A stretch of DNA of 64,000 nt from Bin87 sp965220095 (GTDB lineage Bacteria; Chloroflexota; Dehalococcoidia; Lucifugimonadales; UBA3495). Location: positions 62,001-126,000 of the forward strand of contig CBDCPD010000003.1 of NCBI GenBank assembly GCA_965220095.1, in the 5' to 3' direction. Positions 16,993 through 25,189 of the stretch are shown piece after piece; position 1 is the stretch's first letter; each line of letters opens with the position of its first letter. The notes beneath the pieces were generated by a model. That model worked only from the letters and a program-made list of their open reading frames with translations. It had not been told where the DNA came from and did not search any database. Position numbers and translations under genes: made by a program.

Positions 16993-17790
16993 ATGACCAG
17001 CGTCCCGATTCCTGCCTTTGGCCACCAGTTGCCCGTGCCCTCCGACCGGGAGGTGGCCGATACCATGGCCGCCGTCCGCAGCGACGCCACCCGCAGAGCC
17101 TAACGGACCCAGTGGAGGCTCTTCAGGTCCTGGGCCAACGAGGTGGGACTGCGGTCGTTACCGGCCTCCGCGGCGACGGTCGTCCGCTACTTGGTGGCTC
17201 GTCATCAGGCCGGCGCCAGCGTCGTCGGCCAAGCCCATAAGGCTGCCGCTCATCTCAGCCCCGTCGCCGAAGAAGCCGTGGGCCTCACCATCGCCGGCAT
17301 CGCCCGCAGCGACCACCGTTCCCAGGCCCAGGCGGCTCCCCTGGATGCCGCTGCCCTGGATGCCGTCATTGCCCGCGGCCCAGCGTCCCCGGGTGGGACG
17401 CCGCGGCGTGCTGGAGAGCGCCGACTACGCCGCCCGGCGGGGCACCGTGGACATTGCCCTGGAGCTGCGGGTCTCCGACGCCGGCCTGCGCCGCTCCGAG
17501 GCGGCCGAGCTGAAGTGGGGCGACGTGGCCCGCTGGCCCGACGGGTCGGGGCGGACCACGGTGCGCGTTCCAAGACCGACGCCACCGGCTCCGGCGCCGT
17601 GGTCTACGCCACTCCGCGCACCATGGCGGCCCTGGAGGCCATCCGTCCCGACGATGGGGAAGGGTTGGTGTTCGGGGGGTCTGGCGCTGCCCAGATCTCC
17701 CGGCACATCGCCGCGGCGGCCGCCCACGCCGGTTTGCAGGGCGACTACTCCGGCCGCTGTCCGCGTAACCAGGGACCGCGTTGCCGAACA
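16993..17790 (+). pseudogene. Decayed tyrosine recombinase, related to the one at 53279
   Basis: Begins with ATG 16993 (MTSVPIPAFGHQ) and can be followed across three frames. An in-frame TAA lies at 17101-17103, a frameshift near 17395 leads to DAGLRRSEAAELKWGDVARW, and another near 17575 leads to SKTDATGSGAVVYATPRTMA and ISRHIAAAAAHAGLQ. Each piece matches the intact integrase (SDAGLRRSEAAALTWGDVQRW). The end of the catalytic domain after GDYSGRC is lost. Confidence 0.85.
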
Positions 17791-17957
17791 GCGGACCCGG
17801 GTGGTGCGGAGGTAAAGGCTCGCCCAGAAAGTCTTCCGCGCTCCGCACGATGTGCTCCGGCAGGTCCATGCTGCAACATCAGGAGGTGCCGGAGCAGGAC
17901 TGTCGTTCATTGGCGGCGGCGTCCATCAGCTGGTCGAGATTGGGAAAGATGACCGGA

Positions 17958-18551
17958 TCAGCAGACCGCGTCCGTTCCATAGGGTAGCCCAGCGTCGATC
18001 CCGTATGCGTCCCGCCGTTGCTGATGTCGTTTGATCACCGCCTCCACCGCCGGCTGAATCGCCGTGAGATCTGAATCGGGAAGGTCCTGTGGATGGCGTT
18101 CTCCACGCAGGGCCTCCTCCAGTTCGGGCGATAACGGTATGGACTGGGCCACTATTTCGCGGCGTAGATCCGCTCTCAAATTGGCAGCGGCTTCCTGGAC
18201 CCCCTCGATGTAGCCTTGGGCGTACCAGACGTGGCGGTGTCGATCCGCGGATTCGCGCGCGGTCCGATGCACTTGCTTCTTCAGCGTCCACCATGCCCTC
18301 GGGATGCCCACGCACAGGACCGGGATGGTGAGCCAGGAGTGCGGGTGTCCAATGGCGGGCAGGACGAGGATGATGGCGGCGAGGGCCGCGGCTTCCGGGG
18401 CGAGACGTAGGGCAGTTCTGCCCAGGGCCTTTAGAAGCACCCAGAAAACCCCCAGATTGCACTGGGCACAGTAGGTGTTCCCGGGTGCGGCCTGCCGGTC
18501 TGCACAGAGTTTACAGAGAGCGCTGTCTTTGTCGTCGAGGTGATGGGCCAT
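17958..18551 (-). CDS. Membrane protein with N-terminal zinc ribbon
   Basis: A 197-residue protein. The start at 18551 is chosen because the recognisable zinc ribbon begins soon after; an upstream start is possible and no ribosome binding site is strong. CKLC and CYAQC-type pairs (CKLCADRQ, YCAQCNLG) form a likely zinc ribbon, followed by two hydrophobic segments (LAPEAAALAAIILVLPAIG and SWLTIPVLCVGIPRAWW). The C-terminal ~110 residues are charged and helical. It could be a membrane-anchored sensor or effector. No family recognised. It lies between two pseudogenes. Confidence 0.6.
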   Translation of the reverse strand: MAHHLDDKDSALCKLCADRQAAPGNTYCAQCNLGVFWVLLKALGRTALRLAPEAAALAAIILVLPAIGHPHSWLTIPVLCVGIPRAWWTLKKQVHRTARESADRHRHVWYAQGYIEGVQEAAANLRADLRREIVAQSIPLSPELEEALRGERHPQDLPDSDLTAIQPAVEAVIKRHQQRRDAYGIDAGLPYGTDAVC

Positions 18552-18693
18552 AGGGACCGTGGGCAGCGGATGAGCCCGCTGGGTTCCGCTTGCTGGGACG
18601 GACTCTGCTGTGACAATTGGGCTGACCTGGAGTATACCCTGCCCCGGGTCAGACCGCGGGCGCGGTCCACGCGTTCCTGGCCGGGGTCTTCCG

Positions 18694-19499
18694 TCACATG
18701 TCCCGAACGGAAAGGTCGGCAAAAACGCCGAAATGGTCCGACAGGTTGCCGTCCTGGTGGAGGTTGCTGATGACGCCGAGGGAGTCGGCGGCCAGGTCCT
18801 GGCTAAGCGCGATGTGGTCGATGGTTCCGCGTCCCTGTAAGCCCAGGCCCGCGGTGGCGATCAACAGGTTCGGCCCGAGGGCGGACTGGAGGGCCGCGCG
18901 GAGGCGAAGCGGCGTTGGACTGCGTTGTCCGATCCGCTGGTTGAAATCTCCCACCACGACGAGGCGCGTTCTGGGAGCCCGTTTCAGCAATCCGGCGAGA
19001 CCAGCCAGCTACTCCTCGTGGTCCTGCCATGTGTTCCGGTTCCAGCGTGGACCCACACGGGAGCGGGACCAGGGAATGCAGACGCCGATGACCGTCACCT
19101 CACCGACGCCGGTCCGGGTGACGCCGGACACAAATCGCCCGGGCGGGAGCGATACGTGGCCAACAGCATCCACTGTCTTCCAGGGCGCTCTGGACCACAG
19201 CAGGACCTTCCGTCTGCCCTCCTGACCCTTTCGGAAGGGTTGCCCCCGGTTGGCCTGGGCGCAGATGGAGTGGCCATCCCGGGCAGCGTCAAACGCGCGG
19301 TGTCGGTCTCGGTGAGACAGATGATGTCCGCAGCGTGCTGGCCAATGCGGCGCTGCAGCTCCGCCGCTTTCCACTTGGCCGCGGCCCATTCGACATCCCA
19401 GTTGAGCAGTTTCAGGGGCGTGGAGCATCGTTTCCCCGGACGGCGTGGTGATGATGAACGGCGCGAAATCGGTTTGGGACCGAGCAACCCAGACGCCAT
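18694..19499 (-). pseudogene. Broken endonuclease/exonuclease/phosphatase family gene
   Basis: Minus-strand pieces in order: LKLLNWDVEWAAAKW and ADIICLTETD (N-terminal), then WSRAPWKTVDAVGHVSLPPG, then VVVGDFNQRIG, TIDHIALSQD and LSDHFGVFADL (C-terminal). These are the catalytic boxes of the EEP nuclease superfamily (ET, GDFN, DH, SDH). A frameshift separates the first two pieces near 19240 and an in-frame TAG near 19010 separates the second from the third, so a single functional product is unlikely. Confidence 0.85.
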
Positions 19500-19584
19500 T
19501 CTGGTCGAGGGCTGGTGTCGGCGAGTGAATATCTCATCCCGTGACAATATCAAAAGCAGCGTAGCAAAGGAGCAACAACAACCC

Positions 19585-20301
19585 ATGAGAATGTATCCAC
19601 GAGAGTTTCCGTCGGGCCGCCGCAAGAAGCCGAAGCGACAGGCGGAACGCAAAACCTACGAAGCCCTGGCTGACAGCGACCGCCGGGGCTTTTGCTATTA
19701 CGAGTGGCGCAAAGGCTACGGTCACATCGAGCTGGACTTCGCCGTCTGGGTCAATGGCCTGGGCCGCTTCGCGCTGCAGGTGAAGGGTGGCGGCTACCTG
19801 ATCATCGACGGCGAGTGGTACCTGAAGACCCGGGAGGGCAACAAGCACGTCAGGTCTTGCCCGTTGGACGAGACGAAGCTCGCCGCCCTGGACCTGCACG
19901 ACGACATCAAAGAATGTGCGCAGACCGCCTACAACCCCTTCGTCATCCCGGTGCTGTTATTCCCCGACATGGAGCCCGATCGGGCCATCGAGCAGTTGGC
20001 CAGGCGCGCGGGAGTGTACGTGATCTGGGGCGTCGGCAACCTGTTGGCTGACCTGGAGGAGATCGTCCGGAGCCGCCGGGTGTCGGAGGCTCTGGGGATG
20101 GACCGCATCGCCGGCGAGGTGCATGCGGTGACCGACGGGTTGATCTGCCTGGGAAGGTTCGGAAAGCGCTGTGTTGTTGATGCGGCGGATCAGCCGGTTT
20201 CCGTCTCAGAGCGACGGCAATACATCGGGACGCTTCGGCTGACGTTGGTCGGTGTGGATGTCACGACGACCCGCGCCGGCGGCGTGCCGCCGGTGGGATA
20301 A
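19585..20301 (+). CDS. NERD-domain nuclease-like protein
   Basis: A 238-residue protein with a nuclease-related domain, expected to act on nucleic acid. Residues E21 (AERKTYEAL), D51 (HIELDFAVW) and Q65-V-K67 (FALQVKGGG) give the NERD catalytic pattern E-D-(E/Q)xK, and WYLKT follows as usual. The C-terminal half (FVIPVLLFPDMEPD, GVYVIWGVGNLLADLEE) is shared with the diverged protein at 22663. The start at 19585 is chosen before the domain; GGAG lies about 12 bases upstream. It is followed by a terminator-like hairpin and then a UvrD helicase. NERD proteins are often fused or linked to UvrD helicases, so joint action is likely. Confidence 0.82.
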   Translation: MRMYPREFPSGRRKKPKRQAERKTYEALADSDRRGFCYYEWRKGYGHIELDFAVWVNGLGRFALQVKGGGYLIIDGEWYLKTREGNKHVRSCPLDETKLAALDLHDDIKECAQTAYNPFVIPVLLFPDMEPDRAIEQLARRAGVYVIWGVGNLLADLEEIVRSRRVSEALGMDRIAGEVHAVTDGLICLGRFGKRCVVDAADQPVSVSERRQYIGTLRLTLVGVDVTTTRAGGVPPVG

Positions 20302-20397
20302 CCGCCCGCATTGCCGGGAAGTCCACGCCCTGGTCCAACGCATCGGCGGCATCGCGTCGTCGCAGTTGGGCCGGGCGTCCACATGCGTGCACCGACG

Positions 20398-20430
20398 GCG
20401 CCGGTCGGCCGATGGTCACCGGCGCTTTTT
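20398..20430 (+). terminator. Terminator or attenuator between NERD and helicase genes
   Basis: GCGCCGGT at 20398-20405 pairs perfectly with ACCGGCGC at 20418-20425, followed by five T. It sits 97 bases after the NERD stop and 133 bases before the helicase start, so it could end the first transcript or attenuate entry into the helicase gene. Confidence 0.7.
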
Positions 20431-20562
20431 CATGCGGATGACGGGCGCATCCGGCTCGTCCCGACCGGCAGCGTGGCCATCGTCGCCGCTATCGGATGCC
20501 GTTGCCACCCACCGACCTCAATCCCAAAACCAATCCCAAAACCAACCCTGGAGTGAATAACT

Positions 20563-22299
20563 ATGAAGACCCCCACGGGCGTAGCGCCCGTCATTATGTC
20601 CCTCTACCCGCAGCTGGACGCCGGACAGCTGGAACTGATCGGCAGCCTGGACGGCCCCACGCTGGGCGTTGCCGGTCCCGGCGCCGGCAAGACCCTGACG
20701 CTGGCGCTCCGGGGAGCCAACCTGCTTTTGCGGGGACTGGCCCGGCCGGAGGAGCTGCTGCTGTGCACCTACAACGCCGACGCGGCCGGTGAGCTGCGCC
20801 AGCGGTTTGACGCCGTGGCCAGCGCGGCGGATTACGGAGTCAACACCGGGCGCGCGCGCGTCTGCACCATCCACAGCCTGTGCGGCCGGCTCCTGGCCCA
20901 ACACCCCGAGCGGGTGGGTCTGAGGCGCGGTTTCCGCCTGCTGGACAACGATCAGCAGTCGAACCTGCTGCAGCAGCGGTTTGACGACGTTTTCGGTCCC
21001 GACCTGCGGGACCTGAAGGGCCGGGGCTGGCGACGCCCTCCTGCGGTGGTGAAAGGCGCGCTCAAATATTTCGAGCGGATCTGCGACGAGGTGATCCATC
21101 CCCGGGACCTGACCCGTTCCCGCAGTTCCTTCATCGCCGCCGTGGGCCGCTGCTACCGGCGCTACGAGCGCCTGCTGCTGGATGAGAACGCCGCCGACTT
21201 CCCCCACCTGCAGGCCTGGGCCGACCTGCTGTTGGATGACGATGACGTCGCCGACGCAATCGCCGGCGGGATACGTTACCTGATGTGCGATGAGTACCAG
21301 GACACCAGCCACGTGCAGGAACGCATCGTCAGGCGGCTGTCCGAAGCGCACGGCAACCTGTGCGTGGTCGGCGACGAGGATCAATCGCTTTATCGTTTCC
21401 GCGGCGCCGTGGTGCGCAATATTCTCGGGTTCGCCAAGCGTTTCCACGACTGCCGGGTGGTGGAGCTCACCGTCAACTACCGCTCGCATCCCGACATCGT
21501 GAGGGCGTATGACGGGTGGATGGGGTCGGCGGACTGGTCCAACCCCGATCCCGAAGGCGCGCCCTTCCGCCATGCCAAGACCATAGTTCCCCACGACCCG
21601 TACGGGTACGACGATTACCCGGCGGTGATCGCCGTGGAGGGCCAGGGCCCCGACGACGAGGGAAGGCAGCTGGCTGAGCTGCTGCGGTTCCTGAAAAGCC
21701 GCCGGGTGATCGCGGGTTATCACCAGGTGGCGCTGCTGCTGAACAGCGTAAAGGACGAGGCGCCCGGATCCTATCTGGACGCCCTGAATGATGCGGGCAT
21801 TCCCGCCCGCTGCGTGCCGGCTGGCTCCGGTCGTGGGGGACGGGGCCGGAGGCGCTCCCGGGAAGCGGTGACCGTGACGACCATTCACCAGTCCAAGGGA
21901 AGGCAGTGGCCAGTGGTGATCGTGGGGTCGCTGGATTTCCACAATCCCAACGTGGATCCGGTGGGCCGGTCGTTGGCGCCGTACTATCTCCGGTCGGACG
22001 CGGAGCCGGCCCGGCGCATCGCAACCTTCGACCATATGCGCCAGCATTACGTGGCCTTCTCCCGAGCGGAGCGGCTGTTGGTGCTCACGGCCGGCGGTCC
22101 GGTGCACCAGCGTTTTGGCGACATCTGGGATGGGGCGCGGCGTTGGAGAGAACTGTGCCAAGGGGACATTGCGGCGCTGGCCCGCCAGCGGTTCGAGCCC
22201 AGGGGGAGGGTCCCCACGCGGGAGGCCGCGCCGGTGCCGGGGCGGGTGATGCTGCGCCTGGTGGGCGTGGACGTGCGTGTGGGGCGAGCGCCGCGCTGA
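20563..22299 (+). CDS. UvrD/Rep-family DNA helicase (SF1A)
   Basis: A 578-residue 3'-5' helicase-like ATPase. Walker A is GPGAGKT at 38-44; motif Ia is CTYNADAA; motif II is CDEYQDTS with D243; motif III is VVGDEDQSLYRFRGA; motif IV is ELTVNYRSH; motif V is VTTIHQSKGRQWPVV; motif VI is HYVAFSRAERLL. It is compact compared with UvrD (about 720) and lacks a fused nuclease, which the flanking NERD genes may supply. The start ATG 20563 has GGAG about ten bases upstream. An A/C-rich unstructured leader with repeated AATCCCAAAACC precedes it. Confidence 0.95.
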   Translation: MKTPTGVAPVIMSLYPQLDAGQLELIGSLDGPTLGVAGPGAGKTLTLALRGANLLLRGLARPEELLLCTYNADAAGELRQRFDAVASAADYGVNTGRARVCTIHSLCGRLLAQHPERVGLRRGFRLLDNDQQSNLLQQRFDDVFGPDLRDLKGRGWRRPPAVVKGALKYFERICDEVIHPRDLTRSRSSFIAAVGRCYRRYERLLLDENAADFPHLQAWADLLLDDDDVADAIAGGIRYLMCDEYQDTSHVQERIVRRLSEAHGNLCVVGDEDQSLYRFRGAVVRNILGFAKRFHDCRVVELTVNYRSHPDIVRAYDGWMGSADWSNPDPEGAPFRHAKTIVPHDPYGYDDYPAVIAVEGQGPDDEGRQLAELLRFLKSRRVIAGYHQVALLLNSVKDEAPGSYLDALNDAGIPARCVPAGSGRGGRGRRRSREAVTVTTIHQSKGRQWPVVIVGSLDFHNPNVDPVGRSLAPYYLRSDAEPARRIATFDHMRQHYVAFSRAERLLVLTAGGPVHQRFGDIWDGARRWRELCQGDIAALARQRFEPRGRVPTREAAPVPGRVMLRLVGVDVRVGRAPR

Positions 22300-22424
22300 A
22301 TCCCGGACTTGGACCATGGACGGCTGGGGGACATGAAAACCGAGCGCTGGCGACCGCGCTGCCAACCCGCGGCAAAGGTCGCGCAGGTCCGTCAATACCA
22401 CACCATAAGGAGGTGAAAATAACC

Positions 22425-22682
22425 ATGAGCCATGAAACGGCCGGCAATGCCACGGTCCGGGGACCGCCCCGATCGCTGGGTGAGCGCCACCCGCAGGGGG
22501 CGACATTCTGCCCCCAATTCACCATCATTCATCATCATCCAAGCCGGGCTGCAGCAGCTGCGGGCCGACCCGGGACCCTTCCCGGATCGGCCCGTTTTCG
22601 TTGCTGCGGACCCGGCGCAACCTTCCAATCACAATCGCAAAAACAACCAGAGGAAATTAAACATGAAAGTCGTGAAAACTGA
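22425..22682 (+). CDS. Short ORF with near-consensus ribosome binding site, possible leader peptide
   Basis: AAGGAGGTGA lies eight bases before ATG 22425, the best Shine-Dalgarno site in the region. The 85-residue product (MSHETAGNATVRG...) is of low complexity and runs through the hairpin at 22562-22598, ending at 22682, twenty bases inside the next gene. No family recognised. Translation over the hairpin could control expression of the NERD-like gene; alternatively it is simply a small protein. Confidence 0.4.
   Translation: MSHETAGNATVRGPPRSLGERHPQGATFCPQFTIIHHHPSRAAAAAGRPGTLPGSARFRCCGPGATFQSQSQKQPEEIKHESREN
22562..22598 (+). terminator. Hairpin with short T run before the NERD-like gene
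   Basis: GGGCCGACCCGGGA pairs with TCCCGGATCGGCCC (22562-22593, one mismatch), followed by GTTTT. It lies 65 bases before the start of the diverged NERD gene and inside the short ORF with the strong ribosome binding site, an arrangement that would suit attenuation. Confidence 0.6.
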
Positions 22683-23382
22683 CGACAACCGCTCCATGAC
22701 CCTGAAGGAGATCGAGATCTGCCAGCAGTTTGAGCAGAGCGACCGGTCCGGCCAGGCGCTGTGGTGGCCCATCGTGGCCCCCGGCGACCCCGCCCCCGGC
22801 GACCCCGCCTCCGACTGCCTGGTCCTGCTGGAGGGCAACGGCCGCTACGCTCTGACCTTCCTGCACGACCAATGGTCCGTGCGGGGACGCGAATGGTACC
22901 ACCACACCGAGGACGGCGCCGTCACGCCGATGGGCAACGTTCGGGAAAAGGTCTGGGAAGCGGCCATGTCCATCAAGGACCGGCTGTCTCAGGATCGGGA
23001 CTTTGGCTGCTACGTCATCCCTGTGATAGTGATCACCGACATGACCCCGGACCCTGACATCCTGGAGGAGATGCGGGGCAGCAAGGTAAGGCTGCTGTGG
23101 GGTTTGGACGACCAGGTGGCCCGGCTGGCCGACCTGCCCACAGGAGACCAGGTGCAGAAGCAGCTGGGCAAACGGTTGATGTCCGAGGAGGTGGAGAAGC
23201 TGAGCCGGCGGCCCGCTGCCGGCAACCCGGCCCCACCGCCGCAGGCGGCGACCCTGACGGTGAGCGGCGGAGCGGTGACGATCCAGGACGGAGATGAGGT
23301 CCACATCGATATCCACCTCCACTTCACCATCACTGCACCGGGCGATGGCGACCATCCGTCGCTGAACGTTCGGGTTCAGTAG
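22663..23382 (+). CDS. Diverged NERD-like protein lacking the catalytic motif
   Basis: A 239-residue protein, start ATG 22663 with GAGGA eight bases upstream. It parallels the NERD protein at 19585: CLVLLEGNGRYAL with TFLHDQW replaces FALQVKGG, REWYHHTEDG replaces GEWYLKTREG, then YVIPVIVITDMTPDPD and VRLLWGLDDQVARLADL align with FVIPVLLFPDMEPD and YVIWGVGNLLADLEE. The Q/ExK motif is gone, so it is probably a non-catalytic partner or an immunity or sensor subunit. A Pro-rich linker and a beta-rich C-terminus (VTIQDGDEVHIDIHLHF) are extra. The order NERD, helicase, NERD-like suggests one system. Confidence 0.6.
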   Translation: MKVVKTDDNRSMTLKEIEICQQFEQSDRSGQALWWPIVAPGDPAPGDPASDCLVLLEGNGRYALTFLHDQWSVRGREWYHHTEDGAVTPMGNVREKVWEAAMSIKDRLSQDRDFGCYVIPVIVITDMTPDPDILEEMRGSKVRLLWGLDDQVARLADLPTGDQVQKQLGKRLMSEEVEKLSRRPAAGNPAPPPQAATLTVSGGAVTIQDGDEVHIDIHLHFTITAPGDGDHPSLNVRVQ

Positions 23383-23391
23383 CGCTCCGCA

Positions 23392-23424
23392 CGTCCGGCC
23401 GGCGCTCACCCCGCCGGCCGGACG
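23392..23424 (+). terminator. Perfect 13-bp hairpin after the NERD-like gene
   Basis: CGTCCGGCCGGCG at 23392-23404 pairs perfectly with CGCCGGCCGGACG at 23412-23424 around a 7-base loop, nine bases after the stop at 23382. The T run is missing (GTTGCG follows), so termination would be weak or factor-dependent. The following gap to 23654 contains only a doubtful 60-codon plus-strand frame at 23450-23632. Confidence 0.65.
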
Positions 23425-23654
23425 TTGCGCGCGTTGTCAGCTGGTCCGCATGGAACGGCGTCGGGATGGAACTGGCGTCGGGTCAGACCATCGCGCCCGG
23501 GCATTCGCTACGCGCCGTCCCATCACCGTGGTTTACGGCGGCGATGGCGACAATCCCACGCTGATCGGGCTGGTGAGGCCAAAGGGACGCCCGGGTATTG
23601 TTTCCCGCTTTTTCTTGGGGTCCTTACAGTAAATGGTCATGCGCTCCTGCAACA

Positions 23655-25175
23655 TCATCGTCGCCACGAACCTTGGGGGTTTACTTCCGGTAGCGTGCTC
23701 GGACGGCGCATCTGGCCTTGTGCGGCCTCGCCGATCCACCCCATCCACCGTTCGATGAAAGCGTCCTCGTCCCCCTGGTCAATCGGAGTGAATGGCCAAG
23801 CCACCTGGTGAGTATGCATCACCGGCGACAGGGCTAGCATTGCGTCGGGATCGCCCGGGTGCATATCGAAGGGTGCAAAGCCCCGCCTTTCGGACCCACC
23901 AAAGGTGATCATGAAGGCCGTTTCGTACCACCGGAACCCTCCCTCGTGTTGGGCGTCGCAATACCACAACGAGTGGGAACGGCCTGTGTACCCGTATCGG
24001 TCTCGGGGAACGGAGAGGCTGATCGATGTATGGGCCACCACGTCGAACGGCAATTGCATACGTTCGTCGGGTTTCGGAACAGCTACGGTGATCGTACCCA
24101 CGCGCAAAGTGGCGTCGTTTAAAGCCCAGCTTCGGGGAGGGGAACCTGCTGCACGGACTGCTGGCGCGTTGTCCGCAATCTGCTGATGGAGCAGGGCCAG
24201 AGCGGTTTCCAACGACTGTTCGGCTGCGGCCCGAAGCGTTCTCCGTCGCTCCGCTTCGACTTGGGCTGCAGACTGTTGACGCTCATCCTCCGCTTTTCTC
24301 TGTACGGCCAGAGCGTTGGCCTGTTGCAGGCGAGATGCTGCCGCGGAGGCCGCTTGCATACTTCCCTGCAACCGCGCCAGAAGATTCTGAGGCCGTGGGC
24401 GTGCTTCGGGGCCCTTGTACAAGCACTCGTTCACCAGGGATCGTAGCCTGTCTGGAATGCCTGAGATGGTCTCTGGGGTCTCTTCCAAGTGCTGTTGCCG
24501 CAGGTCGACTCCCTGGAACGGAAGCCGTCCCGCCAGGAGTTCATATGCTACGACCCCCAAAGCGTACACGTCAGTCGCGCTGCTAGCCCTTTCGCCACGC
24601 CACTGCTCTGGCGCAGCGTAGGCGCGAGACATCGAATACTTCAGAGTGTCTGGAGCCGTAGTAGCCTCGGTGTAACGCGCGATCCCGAAGTCGGCGAGGC
24701 ACCAGCGGCCATCCAAGAGAAGGATATTCTCCGGCTTGATGTCCCGGTGCACGACGCGGCTTTCGATGGCTACCAACGCTTGAGCGACGTCAATGAGCAC
24801 CGGAACGGCATCGGACGCATCAAAGCGATCTTTGGCTACAACGAGGTGGTCCCGGAGCGACTTCTCCGCCTCCGGCATAACCAGCACCCAATAGTCATCG
24901 AGTTCTCCCCAGTCGATGATGGGCACGACGTTGGGAACGTCGTCCAAATCCACAAACAGGAGTTCGCGATGGGTACCGGGCAGCTTGCGGACGAGCTTGA
25001 CCACTGCCGATGTTCTGTTCCCCGACCGGGCCCGATAGACGTCGGCAAATCCCCCGGCTCCCAACTGATCGCCGAGTCGCCATTTCTGCTGCAGATCAAT
25101 TGCTTCCGGTACACGTGGTTCGTTCAAATTGTCCTCCTGGCCTATCGACCATTGTTCTTCATCTGGAAATCCCAT
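23655..25175 (-). CDS. Hanks-type Ser/Thr protein kinase with unique C-terminal domain
   Basis: A 506-residue soluble kinase. The kinase domain (about 32-285) shows the glycine loop LGAGGFADVY, K60, the catalytic loop HRDIKPEN (143-150), DFG (162-164) and AAPE (187-190). A charged coiled-coil stretch (AEDERQQSAAQVEAERRR) follows, then a ~150-residue C-terminal domain with WALNDATLRVGTITVAVPKP and WYETAFMITFGGS. No transmembrane segment or PASTA repeats are present, unlike housekeeping PknB kinases. It lies 14 bases downstream of the HEPN gene on the same strand, so the two are almost certainly co-transcribed; phosphorylation control of the HEPN partner is an attractive inference. Confidence 0.92.
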   Translation of the reverse strand: MGFPDEEQWSIGQEDNLNEPRVPEAIDLQQKWRLGDQLGAGGFADVYRARSGNRTSAVVKLVRKLPGTHRELLFVDLDDVPNVVPIIDWGELDDYWVLVMPEAEKSLRDHLVVAKDRFDASDAVPVLIDVAQALVAIESRVVHRDIKPENILLLDGRWCLADFGIARYTEATTAPDTLKYSMSRAYAAPEQWRGERASSATDVYALGVVAYELLAGRLPFQGVDLRQQHLEETPETISGIPDRLRSLVNECLYKGPEARPRPQNLLARLQGSMQAASAAASRLQQANALAVQRKAEDERQQSAAQVEAERRRTLRAAAEQSLETALALLHQQIADNAPAVRAAGSPPRSWALNDATLRVGTITVAVPKPDERMQLPFDVVAHTSISLSVPRDRYGYTGRSHSLWYCDAQHEGGFRWYETAFMITFGGSERRGFAPFDMHPGDPDAMLALSPVMHTHQVAWPFTPIDQGDEDAFIERWMGWIGEAAQGQMRRPSTLPEVNPQGSWRR

Positions 25176-25189
25176 GCGCTGGATAATGG

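Noticed and set aside
20518..22506. Long minus-strand open frame (662 codons) opposite the UvrD helicase gene
   Set aside because: It is a shadow of the helicase coding strand in GC-rich DNA; its translation has no recognisable motif and the plus strand has all helicase motifs.
22663..23382. Calling the third gene of the NERD-UvrD cluster an active nuclease
   Set aside because: The QxK/ExK motif and the preceding Asp are not present at the aligned positions.
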